A DNA stretch of 64,000 bases from Metridium senile (Eukaryota > Cnidaria > Anthozoa > Actiniaria > Metridiidae), in assembly GCA_949775045.1 (NCBI GenBank), contig OX459110.1, positions 9,743,741 through 9,807,740 of the forward strand, read 5' to 3'. The notes beneath the pieces are model-generated. The model worked only from the letters and a program-made list of their open reading frames with translations, had not been told where the DNA came from and did not search any database. Shown one piece after another: positions 21,701 through 29,805 of this stretch. Positions within the stretch are counted from its first letter, which is position 1. Every line of letters starts with the position of its first letter. The position numbers and the translations under genes are program-made.

Positions 21701-22277
21701 TACACAAATTTTGTAATTAAGGTATTTCCCAGTATTTTGTTAATGACCACACTTCCCATTTTCATTTAGCGTATTAATCAACTTTCCCAGGTCTGAACAA
21801 GGTTTTTTTGCACTATATACAAAAAAAGATGATTATCAGTGCATAAATTTGACGTGTAACACTTATATATAGTAATTCCTCTGAAGCTCATCAAAAATAC
21901 GAGATATTTTAGAAAAACCTATTTCCGCCATCTTTGTTTTATGTTGCCATAATGTTCACATCAGTCAAAACTTCCATCTATGTTTTTGTATCTGGTGCAA
22001 AAAACATCTTGTTCAGACTAGGGAAAGTTGATCAATTCGCTAAATGAAATTGGGAAGTGTGATCATTAGAAAACTACTGGGAAACACCTTAAAGATGGCG
22101 ATAATCCTCGTGATACTTACATCAATATAAATGGGGATATTATTTTATTCACAGCTGCGAAGCAACCTCGTTCAATCTCCCAGTAAAGCTGGAAGTCTGG
22201 AGTCGTGGTCAACTGTTGATTGGGAAACTGCATCTGTAGGGTCTGAAGATGAAAGTATTGCATCATCCACACTCTAG
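1..22277 (+). CDS. NAV: Neuron navigator-like protein, 3' part (19 exons)
   Basis: Exons: 1-3753, 7546-7626, 8938-9112, 9807-9895, 10414-10500, 11012-11105, 11463-11534, 12195-12259, 13013-13119, 13838-13898, 15194-15240, 15631-15735, 16047-16127, 17087-17173, 18899-19002, 19496-19614, 20278-20431, 21263-21297, 22155-22277. Every junction is GT-AG and every phase matches; the total is 5439 nt, or 1812 codons plus TAG. The order is that of NAV proteins: a long Ser/Arg-rich disordered region, a coiled coil (exons 2-3), then a C-terminal AAA+ ATPase. Walker A GSLGIGKT is near residue 1488 and the Walker B-like VVVILDQLD near 1551. NAV-type blocks around WNYTIIPYL and PWEDPTKWV follow. NAV/unc-53/sickie proteins act in cytoskeleton-guided migration and axon outgrowth (family knowledge). 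The N-terminus, including any calponin-homology domain, lies outside the window. The 3.8-kb first intron could hide a skipped exon. Confidence 0.9.
3787..4290. repeat. (TCA/ATC)n microsatellite
   Basis: Interrupted CAT/ATT trinucleotide array at the start of NAV intron 1, with two nearly identical blocks of about 150 bp (from about 3860 and 4025). It creates long Ile/Met-rich open frames on both strands that are not genes. Confidence 0.85.
4548..5090. repeat. Three degenerate copies of a ~65-bp inverted element plus a foldback MITE
   Basis: Segments near 4548, 4870 and 5015 share GCTATACATAGTACACTG and GAGATAACCTCT-type motifs. Between them, 4690-4840 is a hairpin copy of the GTGCTxT foldback family, flanked by AGAAATAGAAAACT and its complement. 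Confidence 0.6.
6340..6548. repeat. (TTTG/TCTG)n simple repeat
   Basis: About 200 bp of interrupted TTTGTCTG/TTTGTTTG tetranucleotide-based repeat in NAV intron 1. Confidence 0.9.
7546..7626 (+). CDS. NAV: NAV exon 2 (coiled coil, first part)
   Basis: The acceptor TTTTCAG precedes and the donor AAG|GTAACT follows; phase 0 to 0. It encodes 27 residues with a heptad-like pattern (HQADELQAIINEIK) that runs on into exon 3. The open frame read from 7501 is only the intron plus this exon. Confidence 0.85.
8050..8420. repeat. (ATC)n microsatellite
   Basis: Interrupted ATC/ATT array in NAV intron 2. The open frames across it on both strands are low-complexity artefacts. Confidence 0.88.
8578..8813. 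mobile_element. MITE with AAGGTAGTCG termini
   Basis: The left end AAGGTAGTCG and inner TATTATCGCGCACATCCTA are matched in reverse at the right end (TAGGATGTGCGCGATAATA, then CGACTACCTT). It is about 236 bp and non-coding, in NAV intron 2. Confidence 0.75.
8938..9112 (+). CDS. NAV: NAV exon 3 (coiled coil, second part)
   Basis: The acceptor is CTGCAG and the donor CAAG|GTATGA; phase 0 to 1. It encodes ELQILQEENSILKETVVSLQ followed by a Ser/Thr-rich linker and a second short helix. This matches the coiled coil that lies before the AAA+ module in NAV proteins. Confidence 0.87.
9807..9895 (+). CDS. NAV: NAV exon 4
   Basis: The acceptor is TTAATAG and the donor AAG|GTACTT; phase 1 to 0. It encodes DLINIDVFLRGFGEAVGL, part of the conserved block between coiled coil and ATPase. 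Confidence 0.85.
10414..10500 (+). CDS. NAV: NAV exon 5
   Basis: The acceptor is TCTTCAG and the donor TTG|GTAAGC; phase 0 to 0. It encodes 29 residues including GEVTVKGGADWTGVYDAA, a typical NAV pre-AAA+ segment. Confidence 0.86.
10576..10744. mobile_element. Imperfect inverted-repeat element
   Basis: The arms contain GAGTGCATTATAGAGTGCAA and its diverged complement near 10710-10740, with an internal pair built on AATTAGCAC/GTGCTAATT. It is followed directly by a fragment of the 162-bp MITE family. Confidence 0.5.
10736..10852. mobile_element. Truncated copy of the 162-bp CACCTAATTGCAAGAA MITE
   Basis: It matches the right two-thirds of the full elements at 31160-31321 and 52319-52482, ending in GACAACATTCTTGCAATTAG. 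It lies in NAV intron 5. Confidence 0.75.
11012..11105 (+). CDS. NAV: NAV exon 6
   Basis: The acceptor is CTACCCAG and the donor CCAG|GTAATG; phase 0 to 1. It encodes STCLGLGPTSMYGAQIGAT, part of the domain just ahead of the ATPase. Confidence 0.85.
11151..11362. mobile_element. Two copies of a GAGGCTAGxCAGTCAAGAA element
   Basis: Tandem pair with a shared CATGTGAAAACT core and GAGGCTAG(T/A)CAGTCAAGAAC ends. The outer ends are also inverted relative to each other, as if one MITE inserted beside another. Confidence 0.6.
11463..11534 (+). CDS. NAV: NAV exon 7
   Basis: The acceptor is GTTTGCAG and the donor AAAG|GTAACT; phase 1 to 1. It encodes 24 residues with a basic start (LRKKNPRVEISRKF). 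Confidence 0.82.
11860..12146. mobile_element. Foldback MITE, GTGCT family
   Basis: The left half runs from TTGATTGGTTG through AGAAATAGAAAACTTGC and AAGCACTTGGGGATTGTCAG. The right half is its complement and ends in GCGTTTTCTATTTC. It forms a long hairpin and lies in NAV intron 7. Relatives are at 28433, 32311, 52951 and 62809. Confidence 0.8.
12195..12259 (+). CDS. NAV: NAV exon 8
   Basis: The acceptor is TTTCTTAG and the donor GAG|GTAAAA; phase 1 to 0. It encodes FDSLIYDTLIPKQVVE, the lead-in to the P-loop exon; the NAV family has a similar helix before its Walker A motif. Confidence 0.85.
12285..12995. repeat. (ATC)n array with ~125-bp higher-order units
   Basis: ATC/ATT trinucleotide array. 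Between about 12600 and 12930 it is organised in repeated blocks carrying TCATCATCAGTCA and TTTATCGTTATCAACATCAC. It ends just upstream of the Walker A exon. Confidence 0.88.
13013..13119 (+). CDS. NAV: NAV exon 9 (Walker A)
   Basis: The acceptor is CCAACAG and the donor AAAG|GTGAGT; phase 0 to 2. It encodes ILEHRFVVLCGSLGIGKTHL, with an intact P-loop GxxxxGKT, then the TKLAEHL helix typical of NAV ATPases. Confidence 0.93.
13125..13600. repeat. (AAAC/AAAC-GAAC)n minisatellite
   Basis: Interrupted tetranucleotide repeat (ACAAACAAACGAAC type) with imperfect longer units of about 160-200 bp, in NAV intron 9. It produces Lys/Asn/Gln-rich and Cys/Leu/Phe-rich shadow frames. Confidence 0.88.
13838..13898 (+). 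CDS. NAV: NAV exon 10
   Basis: The acceptor is TTTATAG and the donor AAAG|GTAAAA; phase 2 to 0. It encodes a short beta-strand segment (SQNAVLTLSVGEKSRK) of the AAA+ core. Confidence 0.84.
13973..14253. mobile_element. MITE with AATACACCTATTTCAAAAAT ends
   Basis: Terminal inverted repeats of about 65 bp: the left reads AATACACCTATTTCAAAAAT and includes CAGTCCACACTCTGAAGCC; the right is its near-exact complement. It is about 281 bp. A diverged half-copy lies near 45702-45781. Confidence 0.82.
14270..14733. mobile_element. 162-bp MITE split by a nested element
   Basis: The left part matches the AAAAGACAAAAGAAGATCAC portion of the 162-bp family; the right part resumes after 14652 with the complementary end (CAGGACAACGTTCTTG). 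Between them sits the 316-bp element at 14337-14652. Confidence 0.65.
14337..14652. mobile_element. MITE with TTACAGCAGTTCTCAGTC ends
   Basis: Near-perfect inverted arms of about 150 bp: TTACAGCAGTTCTCAGTCAC at the left and its complement at the right, with GCTTTTTATGCGAG and TTCAGACATGTTT in both. A second, shorter-armed copy is at 45115-45384. Confidence 0.85.
15194..15240 (+). CDS. NAV: NAV exon 11
   Basis: The acceptor is GTTTAAG and the donor TTC|GTAAGT; phase 0 to 2. It encodes ELKKTLANLMKCDIS, a helix before Walker B. It is the shortest exon but one. Confidence 0.8.
15631..15735 (+). CDS. NAV: NAV exon 12 (Walker B)
   Basis: The acceptor is TCTACCAG and the donor ATAG|GTAAGA; phase 2 to 2. 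It encodes GVPVVVILDQLDCLASLADI. The hydrophobic strand plus DxxD is the Walker B region; NAV paralogues carry a similar ILD motif followed by a helix. Confidence 0.92.
16047..16127 (+). CDS. NAV: NAV exon 13
   Basis: The acceptor is TTTTTAG and the donor TCAG|GTAACT; phase 2 to 2. It encodes PFIIGVRNKSKKGPFSSKDL, matching the strand after Walker B in AAA+ folds. Confidence 0.84.
16231..16325 (+). mobile_element. tRNA-derived SINE fragment
   Basis: It holds GGTTCGGTTCC, a polymerase III B-box-like sequence, followed by GTTGTGTCCTTGGGCAACAC and ACTTTACTCTC. The latter resembles the post-tRNA body shared by many animal SINEs (family knowledge). No convincing A box or poly-A tail is visible, so it is probably truncated. 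Confidence 0.6.
16343..16866. mobile_element. TIR element, AAGGCCGATTTAGACT type
   Basis: The left end AAGGCCGATTTAGACTGTAC, continuing about 50 bp, is matched in reverse at the right end up to TCTAAATCGGCCTT. It is about 520 bp, in NAV intron 13, and probably sits in a TA target. Related elements are at 39736-40082 and 58658-59004. Confidence 0.8.
17087..17173 (+). CDS. NAV: NAV exon 14
   Basis: The acceptor is ATATTCAG and the donor CAT|GTAAGT; phase 2 to 2. It encodes MLGLLERFLRRKLSW, a basic amphipathic helix of the ATPase. The 1.7-kb intron that follows is nearly all (ATG)n-type minisatellite. Confidence 0.85.
17201..17332. repeat. Inverted repeat
   Basis: Arms of about 38 bp: CGTTCATTGACCACGAATAA at the left and its complement, with TTATTCGTGGTCAGTGAACG, at the right, around a loop of about 50 bp. 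Confidence 0.65.
17345..18845. repeat. (ATG)n minisatellite with 144-172-bp higher-order unit
   Basis: GATGAT-rich array filling NAV intron 14. A landmark ACATTTTTC recurs at about 17351, 17501, 17671, 17935, 18107, 18251, 18395, 18545 and 18695, giving spacings of 150, 170, 264, 172, 144, 144, 150 and 150. The last units are nearly identical and each carries TTTGTCATGGTGATGTTGG. Codon-length periodicity leaves several long open frames. Confidence 0.92.
18899..19002 (+). CDS. NAV: NAV exon 15
   Basis: The acceptor is TTTTTCAG and the donor ATAG|GTAAGA; phase 2 to 1. It encodes LLDLFIWLTQVWHRINQILY and then a strand leading to VTIGP. The acceptor lies directly after the minisatellite intron. 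Confidence 0.87.
19020..19145. mobile_element. GGTACCTCTATTAAGCGGTCACC-type element fragment
   Basis: Starts TGGTACCTCTATTAAGC, followed by AAGCGGTCACC and TAGGCGGCCAC motifs, as in 20933-21162. Fragment in NAV intron 15. Confidence 0.6.
19150..19423. mobile_element. TIR element with AGTGGTTTTCA ends
   Basis: It begins AAGTGGTTTTCAT and ends GAAAACCACTCTAA. Inside are two tandem copies of a ~125-bp unit with GTCAAATAACARCTAAAGAA and AGTGATACACTAAA. A related element lies at about 50303-50473. Confidence 0.65.
19496..19614 (+). CDS. NAV: NAV exon 16
   Basis: The acceptor is ATTCCAG and the donor AAAG|GTAAAC; phase 1 to 0. It encodes GPSVFYTCPMDI and WFANVWNYTIIPYL. The latter is one of the most recognisable NAV-family blocks. 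Confidence 0.92.
19651..19962. mobile_element. MITE with TAG(G/A)GCGATxTCAC ends
   Basis: Left TAGGGCGATCTCACATAACG and GCATTTTAGTATGCTAAT; right is the complement, ending GAAATCGCTCTA. It is about 312 bp. A half-copy of the inner arm lies near 15900-15960. Confidence 0.75.
20278..20431 (+). CDS. NAV: NAV exon 17
   Basis: The acceptor is TTCGACAG and the donor AAAG|GTAAGG; phase 0 to 1. It encodes DVPWEDPTKWVIMRWPWS, the conserved PWEDP-WV motif near the NAV C-terminus. Confidence 0.92.
20485..20838. mobile_element. Foldback element with CTGGTCCTAAATAACA ends
   Basis: Nearly the full length pairs with itself. The arms run from CTGGTCCTAAATAACAATTT through GGGCTTCCTGTGTAAAAAAA and TCCGGGATAG to the mirrored right end. 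TA lies on both sides. It sits in NAV intron 17. Confidence 0.82.
20933..21162. repeat. Tandem ~80-bp units ending in a TIR
   Basis: Repeats of TTAAGCGGTCACCCTCTATT...CAATAAAAAGTC...CCTATTCTATACCTCT, ending GACCGCTTAATAGAGGTACC and ACTGTA. The end mirrors TACAGTGGTACCTCTATTAA, so this is probably a transposon whose subterminal repeats have expanded. Confidence 0.65.
21263..21297 (+). CDS. NAV: NAV exon 18 (micro-exon)
   Basis: This 35-nt exon has acceptor TTTCCAG and donor CAAG|GTTCGT; phase 1 to 0. It encodes the basic peptide ESKKESRSKLRK and is needed to keep exon 17 and the terminal exon in phase. Confidence 0.7.
21721..22088. mobile_element. MITE flanked by TTAA
   Basis: TTAA at 21717-21720 and 22089-22092 flank termini GGTATTTCCCAGTA and its complement TACTGGGAAACACC; the arms extend about 70 bp (with ACACTTCCC and TCATTTAGCG). 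TTAA targets are used by Kolobok and piggyBac-type transposons; which applies is not resolved. It lies in NAV intron 18. Confidence 0.8.
22155..22277 (+). CDS. NAV: NAV terminal exon
   Basis: The acceptor is ATTCACAG, phase 0, followed by 40 codons and TAG. The C-terminal tail is Ser-rich with Trp (LESWSTVDWETASVGSEDES). Two degenerate copies of this exon occur at 33162 and 53779, which supports its being a discrete unit. Confidence 0.82.
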   Translation: MRSNLVQSPSKAGSLESWSTVDWETASVGSEDESIASSTL

Positions 22278-22756
22278 GACTATTACGGCGATCTAATCTA
22301 ACCACACCATCGTATTCACATCGAGGGGTAGTCATTTACACAATTGAATAGAATACCCTCTAATGTAATATACTTTAATACCAAATATGGAACGGTCTAG
22401 TTTTCCCACAGAGGGGTATTTACTTTACTCCATTAAATGGTCCACCCTCTAATGTAATGTAGTACAATCAAATATAAAATTGCCTCGTTTTCACATCAAG
22501 AGGTGGATACTTTTCAAAATGGCGACTATTATAAGACGCCTTGGATTATATAAACTTTAATAGCTTTTGTTATTTTCATGATTTATAACTGGTTTTTTTA
22601 TCAAATGATTAATAACGAATTGAAATTAAAACTTGTATGTCTATTTTTAGACAATTATAAACTGACAAATATTTTTAATGTATTCACATATATGCATTTA
22701 CATAACATCTATAAGCATTTTTATAGTGACAGAAAAAGCCTCAAATACAAATATAC

Positions 22757-22762
22757 AATAAA
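22757..22762 (+). terminator. Candidate NAV poly(A) signal
   Basis: AATAAA lies 480 nt after the NAV stop codon, before the convergent TPR-CHAT gene. The hexamer is kept in the duplicated copies near 35200 and 54557, but those copies are recent, so this is weak evidence of function. Confidence 0.4.
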
Positions 22763-23417
22763 ACAATAGTCTAAAAAGAATACAATAAGTTCCCATTACA
22801 TTACATACTTTGTATCTTCTATTGTGTTCGCTATACGAAACAATAATTAGACTTATCAATATATAATCCATATATTCTTAACTTACGAAATTTCTAAATA
22901 CAAATACCATGAAAAGTTAGCTGTATATTTTAGCTATAACCATTTAAACAACAAATTTATATCAGTGCATTTTCCATATTTGGATAAAGTTAAAACGGAT
23001 CCATATTTTTGATAATTTGCAAGTTGAGTGCCTTATGTCGGGCCTTATAAAATGTCCTCATGTTAACTTCCCTTTGTTCTCAAAGGTATTTCAAAATATT
23101 CGTCAGGACATTAAACGGATCTTACATAAAGTACCAACCCAACATACGAACCACACCCACACTTCTTTGCGCACAGCGTAGAGCTCTGTGCAAAAGGCAT
23201 TGTGGGAAGTCAATAAGTACAAACTCATGGCTTTCATGTGGAATGGAATTTTGTTACGTTTTTAACAATTTTATAGAATTAATTCATAATTATAGTTTCC
23301 TATATTGTCGATGTATTAGAAATAAATGATTGTATTTTAAGAAACTATTAAAACATATTTAAGGATACTGTTTGTGTCTTATTGACGAATGCATCATTAT
23401 TACTCGGGCGACAATGC

Positions 23418-23423
23418 TTTATT
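23418..23423 (-). terminator. Candidate poly(A) signal, copy A
   Basis: AATAAA on the minus strand, 116 nt past the stop. The same hexamer stands at 35926-35931 (copy B) and 55214-55219 (copy C) at 119 and 130 nt. Confidence 0.5.
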
Positions 23424-23538
23424 CATACGAATTATTAAAGAGTTTTGAAAGTATTCTAAAATGTTCTACACACTAGCACTCAGTGCAAGGTAGCCCGAGT
23501 AAACTCTTATTAAGCATTTTGTTAACTTATTTAAAATG

Positions 23539-25354
23539 TCATATCTTAATAGTAACATCATCTCCGATAAGAAAGAATGGAGCCCAGAACATTGGCTCAC
23601 TGTATTTCGGTATTTCTCTCATCTCTTTCATAGCCTGCTGCAGGCTTTTGCTTGCACTGTCTTCTGCTTTCAAATGATTGTAAAACTTTTCCATGAACAC
23701 CATCGTCGCCTCGTCAGCAATGGCCCAGAGAGAAGCCAACACAGCACGAGCACCAGCAGCCAGGAAGGCTCGACTCATTCCTACAACACCTTCAGCTTTG
23801 ATCTCACCGCGACCGCTGTGGCAGCAACTGAGAACGACTAGCTGTGGACGAACACCACTCTCCTGAACTTCTTTCATTGTCAGGAGGTAATCTGGCTCAC
23901 TAGGTAAGCTATTTGTGAGGGGTGGTGTTGGGAGTATGTCTCCAGCTTTTGTGCTGTGTGATTGGTTGACTGTGGGGGGTGGTGCTAGGAATATTTCTCC
24001 ATCACGGGTCCCGTGTGCCGCGAAGTGAATCACAGCCACCCCCTCTCGCAGATTGCGTTTAATAGCTTCTTTAGTCGCTTGTTCTCCCAGAATTGGTTGG
24101 ACTCCAAGTAATTTACCGATCATTTCCGCTTCGCTTTGCGCACCAGGGAGTTTACTAATTGATATCTTCTTACATCTGAAAATGACTTCACCGACATGAG
24201 GATTCCCAATAATCAAAGCGCCTGACTTACTGTGGAAGTCTGCTGGACTATCTTGTACCTTTTTCAACGACGTCAAGGACGGTGCCAGGCGAATGCGTTT
24301 GGTTTCAGAGAGGAATGCTCCAGTGATTGGATCTTGAAGGGCAGCAAAAGGTACCATAGATATAGAGCCATCTGGAATAATGACAATCTCATCCTTAGTG
24401 AGTTTATCCAATACTGGAGATATTAACACTTTGTATAGTACTTCAAGTGGCTTTTCGACGTCATCTGGGTAGAGATCTTCATCGGGTACACACCGTTGAA
24501 ATCTATTTGACAGCAGATCCTCGGGCATCTTTATAGAACTGGCTTTTAGCGGCATTGTAGATTGTTCGTTTTCTTCTGTTTCTATCAATCTGTCCTCACA
24601 CTTCACTTCTCTGACTCCCAATGTTGAATAAGCACTTGTGACAATATCAGAGAAGGACGTTTTTTGAGAAAGGAGATTTTGTATGTCCAAATCATCTTGA
24701 TTGATCACCCAAGAAAACAACGACTGCAGCCACATGCAATAAAAAAGAATAGAAAAATCTGACGCCATGCCATGTTTTCTATTTCTCCGTATGATAAAGG
24801 CCTGTGGTCCTGTTGTGATAGGCTGGTTTTGTGTATGCCATACTTTGAAGTCAAAATGTCGTTCAAGGCTCGTGCTCTTCCACGTTCATTAACCACCAGC
24901 GCCTCTTGCATGTCATTCTTCAATAAAAGCACTGTTGTCAAGAAGTTATAATTTTCGATAAAAATGTCCAAAATTGAAATCTTGAAATGATCTTGATCTT
25001 GGATGTTTTCAAAAACCCACTCCCAACACAGCAACCCTTCTCTTAGGAAATCATTGGCTTTCGAAATGGCATTTTGATATTCCTGTTCTTCTCCTCTCTT
25101 GTCGTGAAAGTGAGCCTTGCGGGTGTACATTTTTCCCAGATTTGTCAACTCTTCTGCCTCGCGCCTCTTTTCGCGTGAATCCCTTGAACTTTTAAGCGCC
25201 TTTTCATAGCAAGAAACTGCTTGTTGGTAGTCGTTACGCGAATTATAAACTGCACCTTTGTTACTATAGCCAATACCCACCAAGTCCTGGTAATCCATTT
25301 CCTCTGAGAGAAGAATCTGCTTTTCCAGGAACTCAAGTGCCTCATCGTACTGAC
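23539..25354 (-). CDS. TPR/CHAT exon of copy A (contains frameshift)
   Basis: Acceptor TTTAG|GTCAG; stop TGA at 23541-23539. The reading frame changes at 24764-24774. Upstream it reads [20 protein letters not shown]; downstream it holds the whole CHAT domain and ends DDVTIKI. Confidence 0.82.
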
Positions 25355-25913
25355 CTAAATTATAAAATCAAATTATTAAATGCACTTATAATTCATGAGA
25401 AACACACAAATGAATTAAAACCGTTAGGGATTTTGTATTTTGGATACAACGTACATCGTCGACATCTTCCATTTGCATAAGCGTTAACTTTGCGGAACTC
25501 TAAATATACTGTAATATAAAAAGATATACCAAATAACATTTCTAGTCTTTGCTTTCCTCCCCATCAGTAGATACAGAGAACCAAAGCTACAATAATGAAA
25601 CAAAAAACGTTCAGCAAACCACAGTTGTTCACGTGCCTCAATAAAGTCTTTGATAACAAGAAATCTAGTATTAATTTCGAGAATGACGCGTCAAGAATTG
25701 TTTTTTCTCCAAAACAAAAAGAGGACGCGTCACGAATTTCTCGGTGACACCGCGGTGCCCATTGTTGTAGGATTGGCCCTTCTATATCTACCACCATCCG
25801 GGTCTATGTTGTCCATTTTTATGTGTTTTTCACACTCATTTGATTTCAAGCTAATTAGTGTATCCTAGGCGTTTTTGAAAACCATTAAAAGTAAGAAAGT
25901 TTCTACCACTGAC

Positions 25914-26981
25914 CTAAAGTGATCTTGCAATTTCCAAGATTTCCATAAAAGGAAGCTTCGCTATATCTGTCACCAATTTCCAAAGCAATTGCTAAACCAC
26001 GTTTAGAGCATTTTTCTGCTTCTTCCAATTTATGTAACTGCTGGTAAATAGCCCCAAGATTCGCCAAGTTTCTGCATTCCAAGTAACGATCATTGACTTT
26101 CCGTGCCATTTCCAAACTCTTTTTGAGGTACTCAATAGCTTCGATGTGCTGCCCAAGAAGCATGTATGCTATACCTAAACTTACTCGTGTTTCTGCCGCG
26201 CCCTCTTCGTCGCCGATATCGGCACAGATATCCAAAGCCTTTTTCTGCCATTTGATTGCCTCATAGTATTTACCTAGTCCTTTATAATCAGTGCTTAAGC
26301 ATCCACAGGCCCGTCGTTGGCCCTCCTTGAATTCAATATCTGTACAAATTTCTAATTGGCACTTATGGCAGTTTATTGCATTGTGATAATCTCCTATTCT
26401 TTCGTAGACAATACCAAGATTTCCATAAGCTAATGCCTCGCCTTGCCTTTTAGTCAGCTTCAAAAACTTTTCAAGAGCCTTGTTGTTTCTGTAATCAATA
26501 GCCTTGGAAAACTCACCCATGTTTCCATGGACCGAGCCGTAAATACCCGCTTGCACTTCTTGAAGTTCCAAGCTAATCGAAAACTCCAAATCCTTTTTAC
26601 AATAATCCAAAGCTTTCTGTACATTTCCATGGAAAAAATGGAATTTTCCAAGACTGCTGTAAGAATTTCTTTCCATGTTTCTGTCTTCGATTTTCCTGGC
26701 GGTTTCTAAAGCCATTTCAAGATACTTTAAGGCTTCAGTGGGGTTGTTCATAGATTGATACGCTGTTGCAAGACTTCCATACACACTGTATTTCTCTGGA
26801 TCATCTTGTGGAGAAATCTTCAGATATTCTAAATAGCAATCAATAGCCTCGGGGATTGCTTTCGAATTATTATGAACACGTGCCATGTTAAGATATCCAA
26901 TCTTCTGGTAGTGTACACTTTTTGTCTCGAAACCTTGTTTAAGCAGCTTCTTACAATACTCTTTACCCTGGTCTGGTTGAC
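25914..26981 (-). CDS. TPR exon of copy A
   Basis: Acceptor ATTATAG|GTCAACC and donor TTAG|GTCAGT; 1068 nt, open throughout. TPR signatures repeat about every 40 codons (for example GNLGIVYERIGDYHNAINCH). It is homologous to 40411-41380 in copy B. Confidence 0.85.
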
Positions 26982-28003
26982 CTATAATGATAACATTTTA
27001 AATAATAACTTTACGGTGATTTACACATAAAGCTGTCACTATCACTCAACTGAAACAGCTTTAGTAACAATACACAATGAATAAAGTATTAACTGTCTAT
27101 GGTTTTGAGTACTTGATTTCCCTTGTGTATTTTTACTAAATTAAGCTGTTCCAGTTGAGTGATAGTGACTATTAGTCACTAAATAAAAACTATTAGTTAG
27201 TAACTATTTAGATTTTATTTCATGTGTAAGCACTCTAAGTGTGTAATCTTAATTCAAACACATTTCACTATTCTCTCCGATATCATAGTTGAAAGTTGAT
27301 GTTGAAAGCGAACGGTTTGATCACTTTTACAAGAGAGATTGTGCGACTATTCTCATGTCAAGTTACAATATGGGCTATATTCAAAATTAAACAAACTATT
27401 TAAACAATTGAAAGTAGCTATGGATTTGAAAACACCATTCTTTTACGGACATTTTGATGTGTAATACATGGCTATGTTATCCAATGATATTCTTCCATTA
27501 CAAGAAAGATCATTAAAGATTAAATCTGAATTAGTAAATTGGTTATGTTGGTATATACTAAATAACTTCAGAGCTATCAGCATTCCGGAAGTGTAACAAA
27601 AACGTGAAAGCGAGGCTCGCAAGGCCAATCTTCATTAAAAAGCTGTAGCTTTTTATCTTTTTATGTTAGTACATTGAAATTTTGGAATATTACTAATTTC
27701 GTTGTGCTTGTTCTAAGAAAAGCAATCCGTCTTAATTTTTGTTTTTAGGCTGTACACATGCTTTTAATTCCTACCGATTGACCATGACGGACGCTACTTC
27801 GTCGACCATTAACATTGCCGATAATCTGATATTCTGATTTCTTCTGCAGGCCCGAAAATAATCCCATTATATAGGCCCACGAGCGAACCTACTTTTTAAA
27901 GTCATTTAAATATATTGTATATTATATAATAACAATACTACAATTGTAATGATAATTTACAGTCCTCTGATCCACGTGCAAAGATGCAAATAACCCTCTT
28001 GTA
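26982..28003. other. Upstream of copy A
   Basis: No exon seen. An imperfect inverted element lies at about 27010-27240 (GTCACTATCACTCAACTGAA and its complement), with relatives near 60790-60980. Confidence 0.45.
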
Positions 28004-28143
28004 TTACCCTGTCACCTGCAGAAGCTTGACTAATTCTCTCCCTGCTACGTATTTTGAGCCGCAACTCTCTCCCTGTTACGTATTTTGAGCGGCTCAAAAT
28101 ACATAGCAGGCAGAGAGTTAGTCAAGCCTCTGGTGACTAGGGT
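28004..28143. mobile_element. Foldback element
   Basis: Left arm TACCCTGTCACC...GACTAA...TACGTATTTTGAGC pairs with the right arm GGCTCAAAATACATAGCAGG...AGTCAAGCC...GGTGACTAGGGTA. An internal direct duplication of CTCTCCCTG(C/T)TACGTATTTT lies in the left arm. Confidence 0.7.
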
Positions 28144-28432
28144 ACTCTTGCATAAATTATCTATCACTCTTCTCATCAATCTATCAAAGAAATCCACTAA
28201 CAGAACAACGTGGAGTTTGTTACCCTCCCGTCCCACCCTCTCAGTTAATCTGTGTTCGGAAGAAATCGCTCACTCCCGGCCCTAACGACACTCCGCGTCG
28301 TTTCATCTTACGAACCGGGCTCGAGTACTAGTGTTGACCCCATATCTAATTATCATACCAATACGGGAGAGAGAATATAATACTATATAGGCCTTTACAA
28401 AATAATCATTTCAAGTCATGTATTTTTGATTG

Positions 28433-28920
<488 letters not shown>

Positions 28921-29805
28921 GTAAATGAACCCAGGACAGACTAAAAGGAAGATGAGAAATATGCAAAAGAGCCATTGTTCACATATGGTGTGCTGTGCTT
29001 TGCTTCATTGAGCCAAAAGGAAAAAACACTTAAAAGTTAACCGGAGCGATGCACTAATTTCGATTCGTTAAGTGAATAATTTTGTAATAAAGTTTTTATT
29101 TTCCGTGCTTTTATTCATTCATTTGTGTTTTTTGGCATAGCTTAAGGAGATTCCGTAGTTTTGCATTGCGCACGCTCTACTGCGCACAATTTTGACCAGC
29201 GAGAGCGCGCGCTACAGCTCGCGCACCTTGCGCGCGCTATGTCGGTATTACTAAAAGATCACAATTCGTACATTCAAAGTGCCATAGCGCCAAAACGAAT
29301 ACGGTGCCCTATCTTTTTTATTTAATTGAATTAAAGATATCCACGTTTTCAAATACATATCTGAGTTTGAATAAAAATCTATGTCCAGATTTCGAGATAT
29401 TTCAAGAATTGTGGTAATATTGTGCTACCCAGGTGTTCGCGAACGATACGCTCAAGTAACTTCGAGTATTGCTTTATCGCTATTATCTTTTAACAGGTTC
29501 ACTTTTCTATCCAAGTTTTGTGTGTGAATGAAGATTTGGGGTGCTAAGATGAAATAAAACCTGATATTTCAATCCTAATATCAAAAAAGAGTACCATTTA
29601 ATCGCCTTTTATTCTCATTTTATACATCGAAATATTACTCTCGCGCGCCGTCGAAATGAGTAACTTTGACGTGATCTAGTGCCAAAACCAACACGGTGAC
29701 CCCCCTTTTTTATTTTATTTTTGAAATGCCCATGTCTTAAAGTATAACTGTACAAAGTTTCAATAAAAAGTTATGTCAAAATCTATTACTACGGAATCTC
29801 CTTAA

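Larger units (their letters stand above)
22117..26981. repeat. Segmental duplication unit, copy A
   Basis: From ACATCAATATAAATGGGGAT before the NAV terminal exon, through its 3' flank and the TPR-CHAT gene. Homologous, in the same orientation, to 33126-41380 and 53742-59381. It lacks the ~180-bp segment and the intron elements shared by B and C, so B and C are closer to each other. Confidence 0.85.
23539..26981 (-). pseudogene. TPR-CHAT protein, copy A (frameshifted)
   Basis: Two exons, 26981-25914 (TPR) and 25354-23539 (CHAT), joined G|GT with matching phase 1. The first encodes about 356 residues of TPR units (A-A-Y-NLG-Y and A-Y-KAL patterns); the second continues the TPRs and ends in a CHAT domain with HFAAHG and VVLSCCHSG, the His and Cys expected of this peptidase family. 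Relative to copy B, a 5-bp duplication (CATGG, 24764-24774) shifts the frame between the TPR and CHAT parts. No 5' exon is visible upstream of the phase-1 acceptor at 26981. The gene converges on NAV. It could be a recent pseudogene or carry an assembly error. Confidence 0.75.
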
